Origin: Sporothrix humicola
Taxonomy: Eukaryota; Ascomycota; Sordariomycetes; Ophiostomatales; Ophiostomataceae
Direction: 5' to 3'
Assembly (NCBI GenBank): GCA_021396245.1
Contig: WNYE01000036.1
Coordinates: forward strand, 310,001-374,000
Length of the DNA stretch: 64,000 nt
The translations under genes and the position numbers were made by a program. Below, piece after piece: positions 34,205-44,799 of the stretch; the first letter of the stretch is position 1; the number at the start of each line of letters is the position of its first letter. The notes under the pieces are model-generated. The model did no database searches. It had not been told where the DNA came from and worked only from the letters and a program-made list of their open reading frames with translations.

Positions 34205-35845
34205 ATGCCTATCCCGAGCAAGACGTTTACGCGGGAACAGGTCGCCGCGTCGGCCAAGAAGTTGACTGCCGAGGGCGGCGAGGACGAGCCCATCCTCTTC
34301 ATCATCGACTCGGTCGTCTACGACGTCGCCGACTTTGTCGACGCCCACCCGGGCGGCGAGTTTGTCCTGCGCCAGGTCGCCGGCAAGGATGCCACGTCCG
34401 ATTTCTACAACCTGCACCGCCAGGAGGCCCTCGAGAAATACATTGACGACCTCGCCGTCGGCACCATTGAGGGCGAGAGCCCCAGCATCGTGCGCCCGCA
34501 GCCCGGCGATCTAAGCACCGTCCCCTACGCTGAGCCCCTGTGGCTGTCGCCCGTCTTCAAGTCGCCCTACTACAACGACTCGCACCGCCGGCTGCAGCGC
34601 GCGCTGCGCACGTTTGTGGACACGTACGTCAAGCCCGAGGCGATCGAGAAGGAGCGCACGGGCGAGCACGTGGGCCAGGGCCTGATTGACAAGATGGCGG
34701 CGGCCGGCATTCTGCACATGCGTCTGGGCCCCGGCAAGCACCTGAACGGTGTCCGTCTCCTAAAGAGCGAGGAGAACCCCAACGGCGTCATGGACGGCAG
34801 CGAGTTTGACTACTTCCACGACCTGATTGTGGCCCAGGAGTTTGTGCGCCCCGCATCCCGCGGTTTCCAGGACGGCAACATGGCCGGCTTGACGATTGGC
34901 CTGACGGTCGTGCTGCACTACTCCAACGACGCGGCCCTGCAGAAGCGCGTCATGGAGGAGTGCCTGACGGGCCGCAAGAAGATCTGCCTGGCGATTACCG
35001 AGGCTTTCGCCGGCTCCGACGTCGCCCGCCTGCGCACGACCGCCGTCAAGACCGCCGACGGCAAGCACTACATTGTCAACGGCACCAAGAAGTGGATCAC
35101 CAACGGCGTGTTCTGCGACTACTTTGTCGTCGGTTGCCAGACCGACAAGGGCATGAGCGTGCTGCTGATTGAGCGCGGCGAGGGCGTCGAGACAAAGGCC
35201 ATCAAGACGAGCTACTCGGCCGCCGCCGGCACGACCTATATTACTTTCGACAACGTCAAGGTCCCCGTCGGCAATCTCATGGGCCAGGAGAACAAGGGCA
35301 TCTACGTCATCCTGTCCAACTTCAACCACGAGCGCTGGGGCATGGTCTGCGCCGTCAACCGCTTCTCCCGCCTCGTCGTCGAGGAGTGCCTCAAGTGGTC
35401 CCACCAGCGCCTCGTCTTTGGCAAGCGTCTCATCGACCAGCCGGTCATTCGTCTGAAGTGAGTACACTCCCGCTCCCCCAATATTGAATACGTCTACTAA
35501 CAGCACAGGCTCGCCAAAATGATTGCCCTCGTCGAGAGCCACCAGTCGTGGCTCGAGACCATCACCTACCAGATGAACAACCTTTCCTACGCCGAGCAGG
35601 CCAAGCACACCGGCGGCCCCATTGGCCTTCTCAAGATGAGCACCACCCGCATGGCCCACGAGGTCGCCGACGAGGCCGTCCAGATCTGGGGCGGCCGCGG
35701 CCTCACCCAGACCGGCATGGGCCGCGTCATTGAGAACTTCAACCGCACCTACAAGTTTGACGCCATCCTGGGCGGCGCCGAGGAGGTCCTGGGCGACCTG
35801 GGCGTCCGGCAAGCCATGAAGTTCATGCCCAAGGCTGTCTTATAA
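34205..35845 (+). CDS. Cytochrome b5-acyl-CoA dehydrogenase fusion
   Basis: Two exons, 34205-35457 and 35509-35845, give about 529 aa. The 51-nt intron has GTGAGT, a CTAAC branch site and CACAG, and joins VIRL|KLAKMIAL. The first in-frame ATG with good context is used; upstream frame is CT-rich leader. Residues about 5-85 form a cytochrome b5 heme domain with ligands His48 (DAHPGGEF) and His71 (YNLHRQ). Residues about 110-529 form a complete flavin-dependent acyl-CoA dehydrogenase: AITEAFAGSDVARLRTTA, KKWITNG, and a C-terminal helical bundle with QIWGGRGLT. The usual medium-chain catalytic Glu position reads Gly (ILGGAEEV). Glu376 in FNHERWGM sits where isovaleryl-CoA and long-chain enzymes keep theirs. 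It likely oxidises an acyl-CoA, with the heme domain passing electrons. No clear mitochondrial signal; substrate unknown. Confidence 0.9.
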
Positions 35846-37821
35846 GCGGCTTGTATGTGGTGAAGATAGTGTTTAGATATGAGGGCATTTTGGATAGCAT
35901 TGCATAATGAAATATACGCACAAATTGTGTGCATCATAACACATGCTTTTTTTCATGATTTATTGTCATTGATTATATTTTGTTGTCTTAAGCATGACGT
36001 AGTTATCGTTTTATTTTTATTTTTATTTTTTTAGTCTTGCTATGTTTATGTTTATGTTTTTTTTTTGAATTATTTTTCTTTTCATTTCTCGTTTATTATT
36101 CGAAAATTATTAAAATTATTTATGGAAAATAAATTGTTGTATTGATCAGTATGCTTTAATGATCTTTTTGATTCTTGATACTCTTCAGTTCTACTTTTAC
36201 GGATAGAATAGAAGCCTTCTAGAAGCCTCAGAGACGGCGTGGGAAAATAGGAAAATAAAGGACACGCTCACGAAAACGGCAACCCCGTCAAACACTCACT
36301 TCCAAATGAAGATCAATAGGACAGGAAAATGCCGAATCGGGATTGGGAAGTAGGTGAGAACCTGAAATTGGAAATCCTTAAAATCGCAAGAACAATTCTG
36401 ACGCTCGAGATTTGCGACCAGCGCTGTATGATGTGCGGCTGAAGCAAGGAAGACAGAGAAGAGAAGGGAGGGTTACACGCAGGGGGCTTCCAGAAGGAGG
36501 TTGTGACCGGAAGAGGGGAAAAAGGGAACACGGGCAGGAGCTGCAGTGGTTCGTCTGATCTCTTTCCCCCCTCCTCGCTCTGACCTCTCTTTCTTGAATG
36601 GTGGTTTCTGTTCTCTGACCACCACACAAAAGAATATGGAACAACCAAAAAGGAAAGGACAAGAAGAGGAAAAGGACAAAAGATGGGATGCACACGAATA
36701 CTCAAATACGCCTACACCGAGCTCCGAATCCCGAATGGGTGGCTTCCATGGTCTCAATTCTTTCACATCCCTGCACGACATACACGACATTTCGAATCCT
36801 TCTAGAAGGCCCCCTGCTTTCTTGATTGCCGTGTTAGCCACGGAACTGCAAGACACTGTTGGACAATAGGCGTGAAATGCTTCATTCGGCCGATCATATG
36901 CTTTACAAAATACGGAGTACTTTCACTCAAGACACGTCATGTCACATTGCAGGACGAACAATCATAAGAATAAACTGTGGTTTTTTTGGTGGCCTCCAGA
37001 CGGGATGACCACATAACTAACGTGTGGTCCGACCTTTTGACTCCGTTGATAGATTCCCTTGTTAAACTTTTCCATAATCCGGCGTTTTTGTTCATGTCGT
37101 AAACGTGATAAAACGCATAAAAATAACAAACAGCAAACAACTTTTTTTTTCCTTTCTCCATCTCTCGTGAAGCTCATGCAGCTCATTTTCTCATGACGTA
37201 AACCATGGAGGTAAAAATGAAAGGATGAAACAAACAGAAGAATGCGAAAGCAACAACGAATGGCGAAATGCGAATGGAAAGCAGACGACAATTTCGGTGC
37301 ATGCGTGCGTGACGGGCAAATGAAATAAAGAAAACAAGGGGATGATTGGAAAATGGAAAATGGCAAAGGAAAAAGCAAATGTGAAATAAGACAGACAAAT
37401 GAAACTTTAGTGACGTTAAAAAAACACAAGGAGAAAAATAATGAGAAATGCCCCGGGGTAACAGCAGGAAAGTCGTCGAAAAAACACAGAAAAATCAAAG
37501 AATAAATCCCTTTGAATCACAGAGATCCCCGTCCGCTTTTGTGTATCCATCCAGCCCATGTCATGTTCGTACCGTGCCCGACCCGTCTGTGGACCTTTGC
37601 GCGTGAGCAGACAAAGTGTTGTGTCCACAAGAAGAAAAGAAGTGTATGTTCTCCATCGACCTCGTGACCAAGCGCAAAATAAAAAAAGAAGGGGGAAATG
37701 CGTCGCACTCTGTTGTACAGGATTGGTTGGCGTATCCGTTCTTTCAGGTTTTCAGCGGCCCAGGCAAGGTATGCCTACGGTGAGCATGCTGCCGCAAAGG
37801 CTTCTGCTGGATTTTGCTACC
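35846..37821. other. Convergent intergenic region with AT-rich island
   Basis: Nearly 2 kb between two convergent genes. 35940-36180 is strongly AT-rich with T runs and repeated TTTTA and GTTTAT units. 36540-37500 holds only short frames, some Phe-rich on the minus strand from purine-rich plus-strand DNA (36962-37498). A TACGGAGTAC palindrome lies at 36911-36920. No gene is recognised. Confidence 0.55.
35990..36125. repeat. AT-rich simple repeats (TTTTA)n and (GTTTAT)n
   Basis: Adjacent TTTTATTTTTATTTTTATTT and ATGTTTATGTTTATG runs. They lie 150-280 bases after the dehydrogenase stop. The second run contains a sequence one base away from the yeast origin core WTTTAYRTTTW, which is of uncertain meaning outside yeast. 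Confidence 0.8.
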
Positions 37822-39072
37822 TTAGTTGTTGGGGCAGTCGGCCTGGATGTGGCCGGGCTGCTGGCACTTGTAGCAGATCTTCTCGCCAGAAGTCGAGGCC
37901 TTGGGGCAGTCGCGCGAGAAGTGGCCGGTCTCGCCACAGTTATAGCACTTGCTGCCGTTAACGCAATCGCCTGTGGTGATAGTTAGCACACTGTTTTTTT
38001 ATGCCCATCAATACCAGACAAAACAGAAATACTTACGGGACATGTGGCCGACACCGCCGCAGGAGTAGCAGGTCTTGGCAGCACCGCCGTAGCCACCACC
38101 GTAGCCGCCGCCGCCGTACGAGTTGTTGTACGAGCTTTTGGGGCAGTTGCGGGCAATGTGGCCAACCTCGCCGCACTTGTAGCACTCAGCGCCGGACTGG
38201 CCGCTGGGGGCACCACCGGAGCTGGGGCAGTCACGCGAGATGTGACCAGCCTGGCCGCAGCGGTAGCACGTCTTGGTATCCTTAGGACCTTCCGGGCAGT
38301 CGCGGCTCATGTGGCCCTCATTGCCACAGTTGTAGCACTTAGCAGCGCCACGGTTGGGGCAGTCACGAGCCTGGTGGGTAGTGGCACCGCCTAGATAAGA
38401 TCATTGTTAGACTCTGTTTCTCCACATGACATCTCAGTCAAGACACAAAGCAAAAATAGCCGAGTAGGGAAGGATGGAGAGGATGAAGATCTGGGGGTGC
38501 CTGGAGCTTGTCCATTCACGTTCACGGCTCCATGGGTGAGGGCTTGGGGGATAGATGAAGGTGGGTAGAAGCCGCCAATAAAAAAGGCGTGAGGCCATCA
38601 AAGAGACCATCAAGGTTGCCAAAAAGGCATGCTTCGACCTCTTTTGGGAGTAGACTGGGATGCAGACAATTGCGTCTTGCTCGGGAACACCCGAAACTAG
38701 CACGATCCCTCAGATCTGGCATATTGATGATCGAGTATGGGGTAGATGGGCAACGGGTAATAAAAAGCAGCATGGCACGCCAGATGTGTTTAAAGTGACG
38801 ACAAAATGGGCCGTGATGGTGCAGTGACAGTAGTGATGTCAATGCATGACAGCAGCGCCGGGCCCCGCTAAGAGAGGGGAATGTCCGCTTTTAGTGTAGT
38901 ACAGATTTTTTTTTCGTTTCTACTATGGCAGATAACGATTTTTTTCTGATTTGGAACAGTGCGATAAAGGGCAAGAATGCGAAAGCAATGCGAAAGAACA
39001 GCAAATGCACAACTTACAGCTGAAGCAAGCGCGGCCACCGCTCTGTTGACCCTGCTGACCCTGGTAATCCAT
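37822..39072 (-). CDS. GIS2: Seven-zinc-knuckle nucleic-acid-binding protein (Gis2/CNBP/Byr3)
   Basis: Three exons on the minus strand: 39072-39018, 38390-38037 and 37970-37822, giving about 185 aa. Seven CCHC knuckles of the form Cx2Cx4Hx4C are visible: CFSCGATTHQARDC, CYNCGNEGHMSRDC, CYRCGQAGHISRDC, CYKCGEVGHIARNC, CYSCGGVGHMSRDC, CYNCGETGHFSRDC and CYKCQQPGHIQADC. A Gly/Tyr-rich spacer separates knuckles 4 and 5. Seven knuckles and this length match yeast Gis2, fission yeast Byr3 and human CNBP, which bind G-rich single-stranded DNA and mRNA and associate with translating ribosomes. Intron 1 is 627 nt, long for this genome, and splits the second Cys codon of the first knuckle. Intron 2 is 66 nt. 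Confidence 0.95.
38391..39017 (-). other. Long first intron of GIS2 (627 nt)
   Basis: Donor GTAAGT at 39017-39012, acceptor TCTAG ending at 38391. Its boundaries are fixed by the zinc-knuckle reading frame on both sides. Most introns in this window are 50-160 nt. I looked for box C/D snoRNA motifs on both strands and found no convincing pair. It may hold a regulatory element or an alternative promoter. Confidence 0.85.
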
Positions 39073-39148
39073 TTTGAATGTTGGTGGGAAGGTGTGAAAA
39101 GGTGAAAGTTCGAAGAAAAATCGTTGAGTTGTAGAAAAGAACTGGTGT

Positions 39149-39481
39149 CTAGACGAAGCCTGTTAGCAGATGCAACCTGGCAAGCAGAAGCGAGAATGCG
39201 AGACCAATTGAGCTTCAAAGGAGGTAGGGATATAAAAGAGCAGTTTGAAGAGGAAGAGGGACGATTGCAAGAGGGAGAAACGCGTTCTTTGACACCTTCG
39301 TGAGATCTGACGCGGCGGCGAGAGGTTCAAAAAGTATCTCGATCGCGGCGAGGGGCGAGGGGCAAGGGGCAATTGGAGGCGCAAAAGGGCAGAGAGACAA
39401 ACAACAGACAATTGAGGACGATGTGATCGAGAACACAAAATGTCGTGATGCGTAGGGATTGGGTTGGTAGGGAGTACTCAC
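39149..39481 (-). other. Candidate 5' UTR intron of GIS2
   Basis: On the minus strand GGTGAGTAC at 39481 could be a donor. CTAAC at 39166-39162, followed 13 bases later by TAG ending at 39149, could be branch site and acceptor. It sits about 75 bases before the start codon. This is signal-based only; there is no reading frame to test it. Confidence 0.35.
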
Positions 39482-40680
39482 CAAAAAGACGATTGTGTGT
39501 TTTTGTTGTTTTGGTGAAGATCAAGTTTGGAAGCAGAAGGGAGAGGCTCGAAAGTGGGAAGTGGATTTGTTGAAGGAGGGGCAACGGTTGAGATTTTATG
39601 GTTTGGTAAGATTTTTTCTCTTTTTTTAGTATTTATTTTTTGTCCCTAGTGGCGTTTTGCTGTCTGAAAACTCTTAGGGCTATGTTGGCAGAGGAAGTAG
39701 CGACTGTAGCGTAAGAATAAGGCACGAGCGAAGGGCGTTTGGGGAAGGCACGCGAAGACGAAGACTTGTGTTGTTGGCGTAAAAAAGGAAGGCACGAGGA
39801 AGGGAAAGAGAGACAAGAACAGGAAGGAGCAATCTTGGGCGACGTTGGGGAGGACTTTATGTAGGAAGGCACGATGGGCAACAATAGGATCCACAAGACT
39901 TTGTGAGAAGTGAAGCAGAGGCAAGAGGCAAGAGAAGAATACTACAAGGTAAGGGCGAGGCAGGCCAAAAGCGATAGTGAGGTCGTGCTTGCCAGAGGAC
40001 ATCAGACAACAAAAAGATACACAAAACATGCAACAACAAAGAATCGCATGCGCTCCTACAAAAAATTCTCCTCAGACGGCAAGGGTGAAAGAATGGCAAA
40101 GGCAACGCAGAGACCAATGGCATGGGACGGGGGTGTGATGGGTCGGACGGAGCGGGTGGGAGGGTGTGGAATGGCACCGCAGGGGAACCACAGACATGAT
40201 CTCCGTGGGAACTCGTGCAGAAGAGAACGAGATGAAATCTGTAAGTCAAAAGCGCCAGAAGGGGGTGTGTGGGTAGATGTTGCGGGAGGGATGCCGCTCG
40301 AGCGTTGCGGAAGATGCATGCAACCTACTAACAAACTTACAAGACCAGCCAAGCAACATCTCAACAACCAAGCGAGGACGGTGCCGAGCTGAGGAAAAAA
40401 CCCCCGGCAAGGCACAGAACCCGAAGCAGGGGACAGGTCTGGGCACCTCGACGAAGAAGCTTGACGAGGACGAGACGACGAGGCTGCAATTTGCGACGAC
40501 AAGAAACTGGCAAAGACATAACCCATCGCTTTTTGTCGTGAGGCAGAGGAAGCCACAGGTGACTTGGGACGAGAGATGCTCGAAAGTCAAACTCCCCTGG
40601 TCCCTGTCGATGCCGCCCAGGCCTAGCAAAGCTGCGACTGCGAGACCCTCACGACACCCATGATCGCTCTTCTTTGCCTT

Positions 40681-40725
40681 CCACGACCCCTTCCATGACC
40701 CCTTCCATGCCCCTTCTACAACCCC
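40681..40725. repeat. Short tandem repeat CCCCTTCCATGA-type
   Basis: Three to four imperfect copies of a unit around CGACCCCTTCCATGACCCC / TTCCATGCCCC, non-coding as far as I can tell. Likely slippage-derived. Confidence 0.75.
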
Positions 40726-43700
40726 TTTCTTGACGTCTTCTTTGACGTATCCCATTCCTGATCCTCGGCCACCCTGTTCAGGCGGCGCCGAAGCAACCCA
40801 TCTATCGCCTGGATCAAACCGACGAGGGGTGTGGCGAAGAGCCATTTCCATTTCTGCCATCTCGGATCGAGACCCCTAACTCGGCAGAGGCTGGCCCATT
40901 TTCTGGGCTCGTACTCCCAGATGGCAACAAAGAGAACCAACTTGCAAACAACTGCGAACATCCGTCTTCAGTGTTCTACTGTCCTTCTTTTTGGCCATCA
41001 TACCAGCCGGCGATGCCCGTGCCTGCATACCCGCCATGCAAATATGTCGTTTGTACCATCTGGCCTTTCCATTTCTTTCTCATCTGGGGGCCTGTCGACA
41101 AATGGGATGCGCCTTTCGCCGGTCCAATGCCACACATTAATCTAATGTTGGACGCCACCTGCCACACAAGGACGGTGGCCGGGTGGGCACAACAGCTTTG
41201 AGAACCATGGGTTCGGCTGTCTGACCGCGTGGGTGATATCGTGCGTTGGGGAGAAGCATGCAACGCATGCTGGCGATACGGCGGTGTTGGGAAAGGGCAT
41301 TTCACTTTGTGCTCTTGTACTCTGCACATGGAGTCCATGGAGTACATGAATTGCTTCAAACCTCGCGAAAGGGAGACGGGGTGCTGCAGCATCTCCTCTG
41401 TCGTGCAACGGCCCACCAACGTTCTGCGCCTATTGGCCCTTGAGCGCTCTTGGCGAAGTTTCTGTCTTCCACCAGCGGCAGGCTCCTGATATGTCTTATT
41501 TTCTCCCATGCTATGAAGAAATTCGATGCATATCTCTTGAGCTCTCTTCAGCATTGTCGTTCTCTTTGGCTTTGCCTTTTTGGGTTCGGCTAACTTTGTC
41601 GACCCTCCCTTTACACTTCTCCGGCTTTAGGCAGCGGCTCGCGCTGCTCCGGCATTGTTCCCCGTCAAGCAAACAAGATCCCACAGGTAAATTCCAAAAC
41701 AGCATACCGGCGATATGCAGACCAGATGGGCCGGAGGAGAGGAAACGACAAATATCCATGAGCGGCCCATGAGCGGGCAACCGCGCACGAAACTGGAAGG
41801 GCGGCCAGAACATCATGACCAGGGTTGCTGTTCTCATGCATGTGAGAGACAGCCTCACCCGCATACCCAAAAAGCAAGGAGATGGCGGTCAGGGCCAGAC
41901 AGGGCATGTGGTGTGCAATGCAGCTCACAATGCAGTGTGCAGAGCACAGCCAATTTTTTTCTTCTTCTTGCAAGTGGCGGTGACCTAGCAGATGCAAGGT
42001 CGGGTACGTTGCCCACACGCTGCTCTTGTTGGCTGTCATTGGCGAAGCTCTTGAACGACAATCGACAGAGTGGTCTCGTCTTGTGTGTTGGGTTTGCAAA
42101 TCAGCCACAAGATGGAGCAACACCGCTCGAGATGTCGATGTTTCTGGATGGGAATTCTAGAAGCGGCCAGACTGACATCAGACAACGGGACAATTAAAAT
42201 AACAACAGACGAGCCGCAAGTTTCAACCATGTCCCTTTTACCTTTGTCACCAGCCAGGTAAGCTATCATCTGGATACCGCCACGTGCAGGTAAACACGGA
42301 AAAGAGGCAGAAGCCAAAAAGAGCCGCGCCTAATTATGCCGCCAGTTCCATGCTGGCGATCCCACGAACCGCCTGTTTTCCACGGCACGTTGCGACCGAT
42401 GTATCTCTACAACAGGCCGAGACCAAGCGGCGTTTCTCCTCAGTCGCGAGGATCCTTCCATGGCGCTTCTTTCTCTCTCTGGAATTGCCAATTTCGCCCT
42501 ATGTTCCTTCGTCTTTAGCCCTTCTTCGCCATGTTCCAAGTGTGCCAGTGACATCCCACACCCCCAATCATGTTCTGCTTCTGCCCCCCGTCGAACATGT
42601 CCCAGCGCAGCCTGATCTTCGGTGGGGTTCTTGTGTTTGCCCATGGTTAGCTTTGATGCTTGGATTGATGTGCCTTCTGGAATTCTTCTCTGCTTGTTAA
42701 GGCCCGGCTTGGCAGAATGTAGCAATTCTGCCTTGTCCCTTTTTGGGGGTGCTTCTGGAAGCCTTCTATGTTCGGCATTGTGTCATGTGCCATGCACGAC
42801 CTGCCATGCTATGTCTTCTGGTCACTGAACATCATCTGGACATCTCCCCAGGCCTCCGTGTCGTTCTCTTTACGAACTCGCTTCGGTTTGATTGACTGAC
42901 CTGCGGCATGCTTTGCCTGGCCAGAAGACGATGGATCGGACGGTGTTTCTCTTGGCCAGATCTTGATGCATCTTGCTACTCCCCTGCCAATCTTTTCCCT
43001 TTTCTGATATCATTCTCGGCCACGCCTTGAACACATCCTCGTTGCATCTTCGTCCGGTTTTTCATGATCGCAGAAGTCTGTGGCTCATATCGTGTTTCTG
43101 TCTCTTGTTGCCCTATTTCGGCGGCGACGCCGCCTCGCCTTACCCTCAAACTGTCCCCACTCATTGTCTACTCACACGATGCTGCTTGAACTACATTTGC
43201 TACAGCATCACTCTTGCGTGTGGATATAGGACAATCCTACCAAATCCATCCCCTTTTGGAACATTCGGCGGCCGTATCTGTCCGATCCACATGCGGCCCC
43301 TCCGACCTTGAGCCCAGCCAAGATGAGAAGTGTGAAAGTTCAGCCGACCATATATCGTGGCAGATACGAGAGTTGGCAGCCACCCGATCTGGGCATTGTC
43401 AGCCTCTGATCTTCCTTATTCTGCAAGTTGTGGTTCATGCCTTTTAATTTGAGTGAGAGGTTCGGCCATACGAGTCTGATCCCTAATCCAAGGTTGAGGT
43501 CGAGATGGAGGGACAACAAAATATCTCGACATGGCACTCCAACAGAAGGAAACCCGAGGATAGGGGGCAGTGGCCATTTGTTCGATTTTCTTCTTCTTCT
43601 TTTTTTTGGTGGAGAATTGATCACTCTAAAATACAACCCTTTGATAACTGATGGGATACGATGGGCCTGTAAGACGATGACGAGCATCCAACACTTTCGA

Positions 43701-44799
43701 CGACGATCACGGAGGACAGCCGTGGAGAGAGGAATGTCTACTGTGTCATCTGATTCTTGGCTCTCGAGGTGTCATCCCAACGGGCCGCCACGCCGTTAAA
43801 ATCTACACAAAAAGGGATCCTAATATGTACGACGTATTGACGACGATATTGAAGCAAGAATTGTCGTGCCATTGTTAACCAAGCCAGATCCAGGCCAAAC
43901 AGGAGGAAGGATCGAGGAAGAAAGGACCTTTAAGGTTTACGACAAGGTCTGGGATGTTTCGGCAAGGACCCGAGATAAGCGCGGTCTGGCAAAACGATAT
44001 CAAGGTGAGCATCATTTATATTTTTCGAAATTTAGAAACGACCGAGAGCCGTGAACACGAGTCTATGAAGCCCCTGTTGCTTCTAGTGCTACTATTTGCT
44101 TTTTCACGTCCCCACTGGCAAGCCCCCAGTTTCTTTATATGAAGCTGTATTGTTGACGATATGAGTGGGTAGGAACTTGTGCTGTAATACTGGCTGGCCC
44201 TGATGTGCACTCTTGAGTTTCAGGCTTGGAATACGTGGCCCTGCTTGGAGATTGAAAGACGGAGAAGCCGTGATAAAGCTGTGGTTAAGGTGTAAGTTAA
44301 ATCGGGAAAAGGTTAGGGGCTCCAGGGGTTCATCAAGCGAAACAGCACCAACCAAAATCTGGGGTGCTGTGAAAGAAGTGATAGACAGTGGCGACTTCCT
44401 TGAATCTTCAATGCATTTTTACGCAGTCTAATACAGGAAGAAGAGCCCTGAAAGGCGCTGAAAGGTCGAGAATTCCAGGGTGTTGTAATTGCACGAAAGT
44501 GCTGTCACGTGTCTTGGCGCGTAAAGAACAGGGGCGTAAAACGCGGTTTGTGGTTTGGCAGGCGCGTTTTGCCCCACGCGTGTTTACAGTGCAGGCATGG
44601 CTACAGTGCACGACAGTATTACGACACATCTCGAGGGCAAAAATACGTCACAAATTCGACGACAAAGGTCTTTGTGACAACAAAAGTGAACGACAAGGCG
44701 AAAACCGAGACCAACGGCATTTCTTTACACAATCGACGGCATGGCTTCATAGTGAACCGAAACAGCACCGCAGCCCAAATAACTCGGCAGTCTACAACC

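Larger units (their letters stand above)
39073..44799. other. 5.7 kb gene-poor interval between divergent GIS2 and SAE2
   Basis: Upstream space for two divergent genes. Many overlapping frames on both strands (40056-40860, 40976-41554, 41665-42197, 42330-42725, 43428-43799) have no recognisable product and no consistent splice-linked coding signal. A tandem TTCCATGACCCC-type repeat lies at 40681-40725. A GTAC-type palindrome lies at about 43827. No transposon, tRNA or rRNA seen. A long GIS2 leader with a UTR intron probably takes up the first few hundred bases. Confidence 0.5.

Noticed and set aside
34760..35812. 350-codon minus-strand frame opposite the cytochrome b5-dehydrogenase
   Set aside because: Same antisense effect of GC-rich codon use; no recognisable domain.
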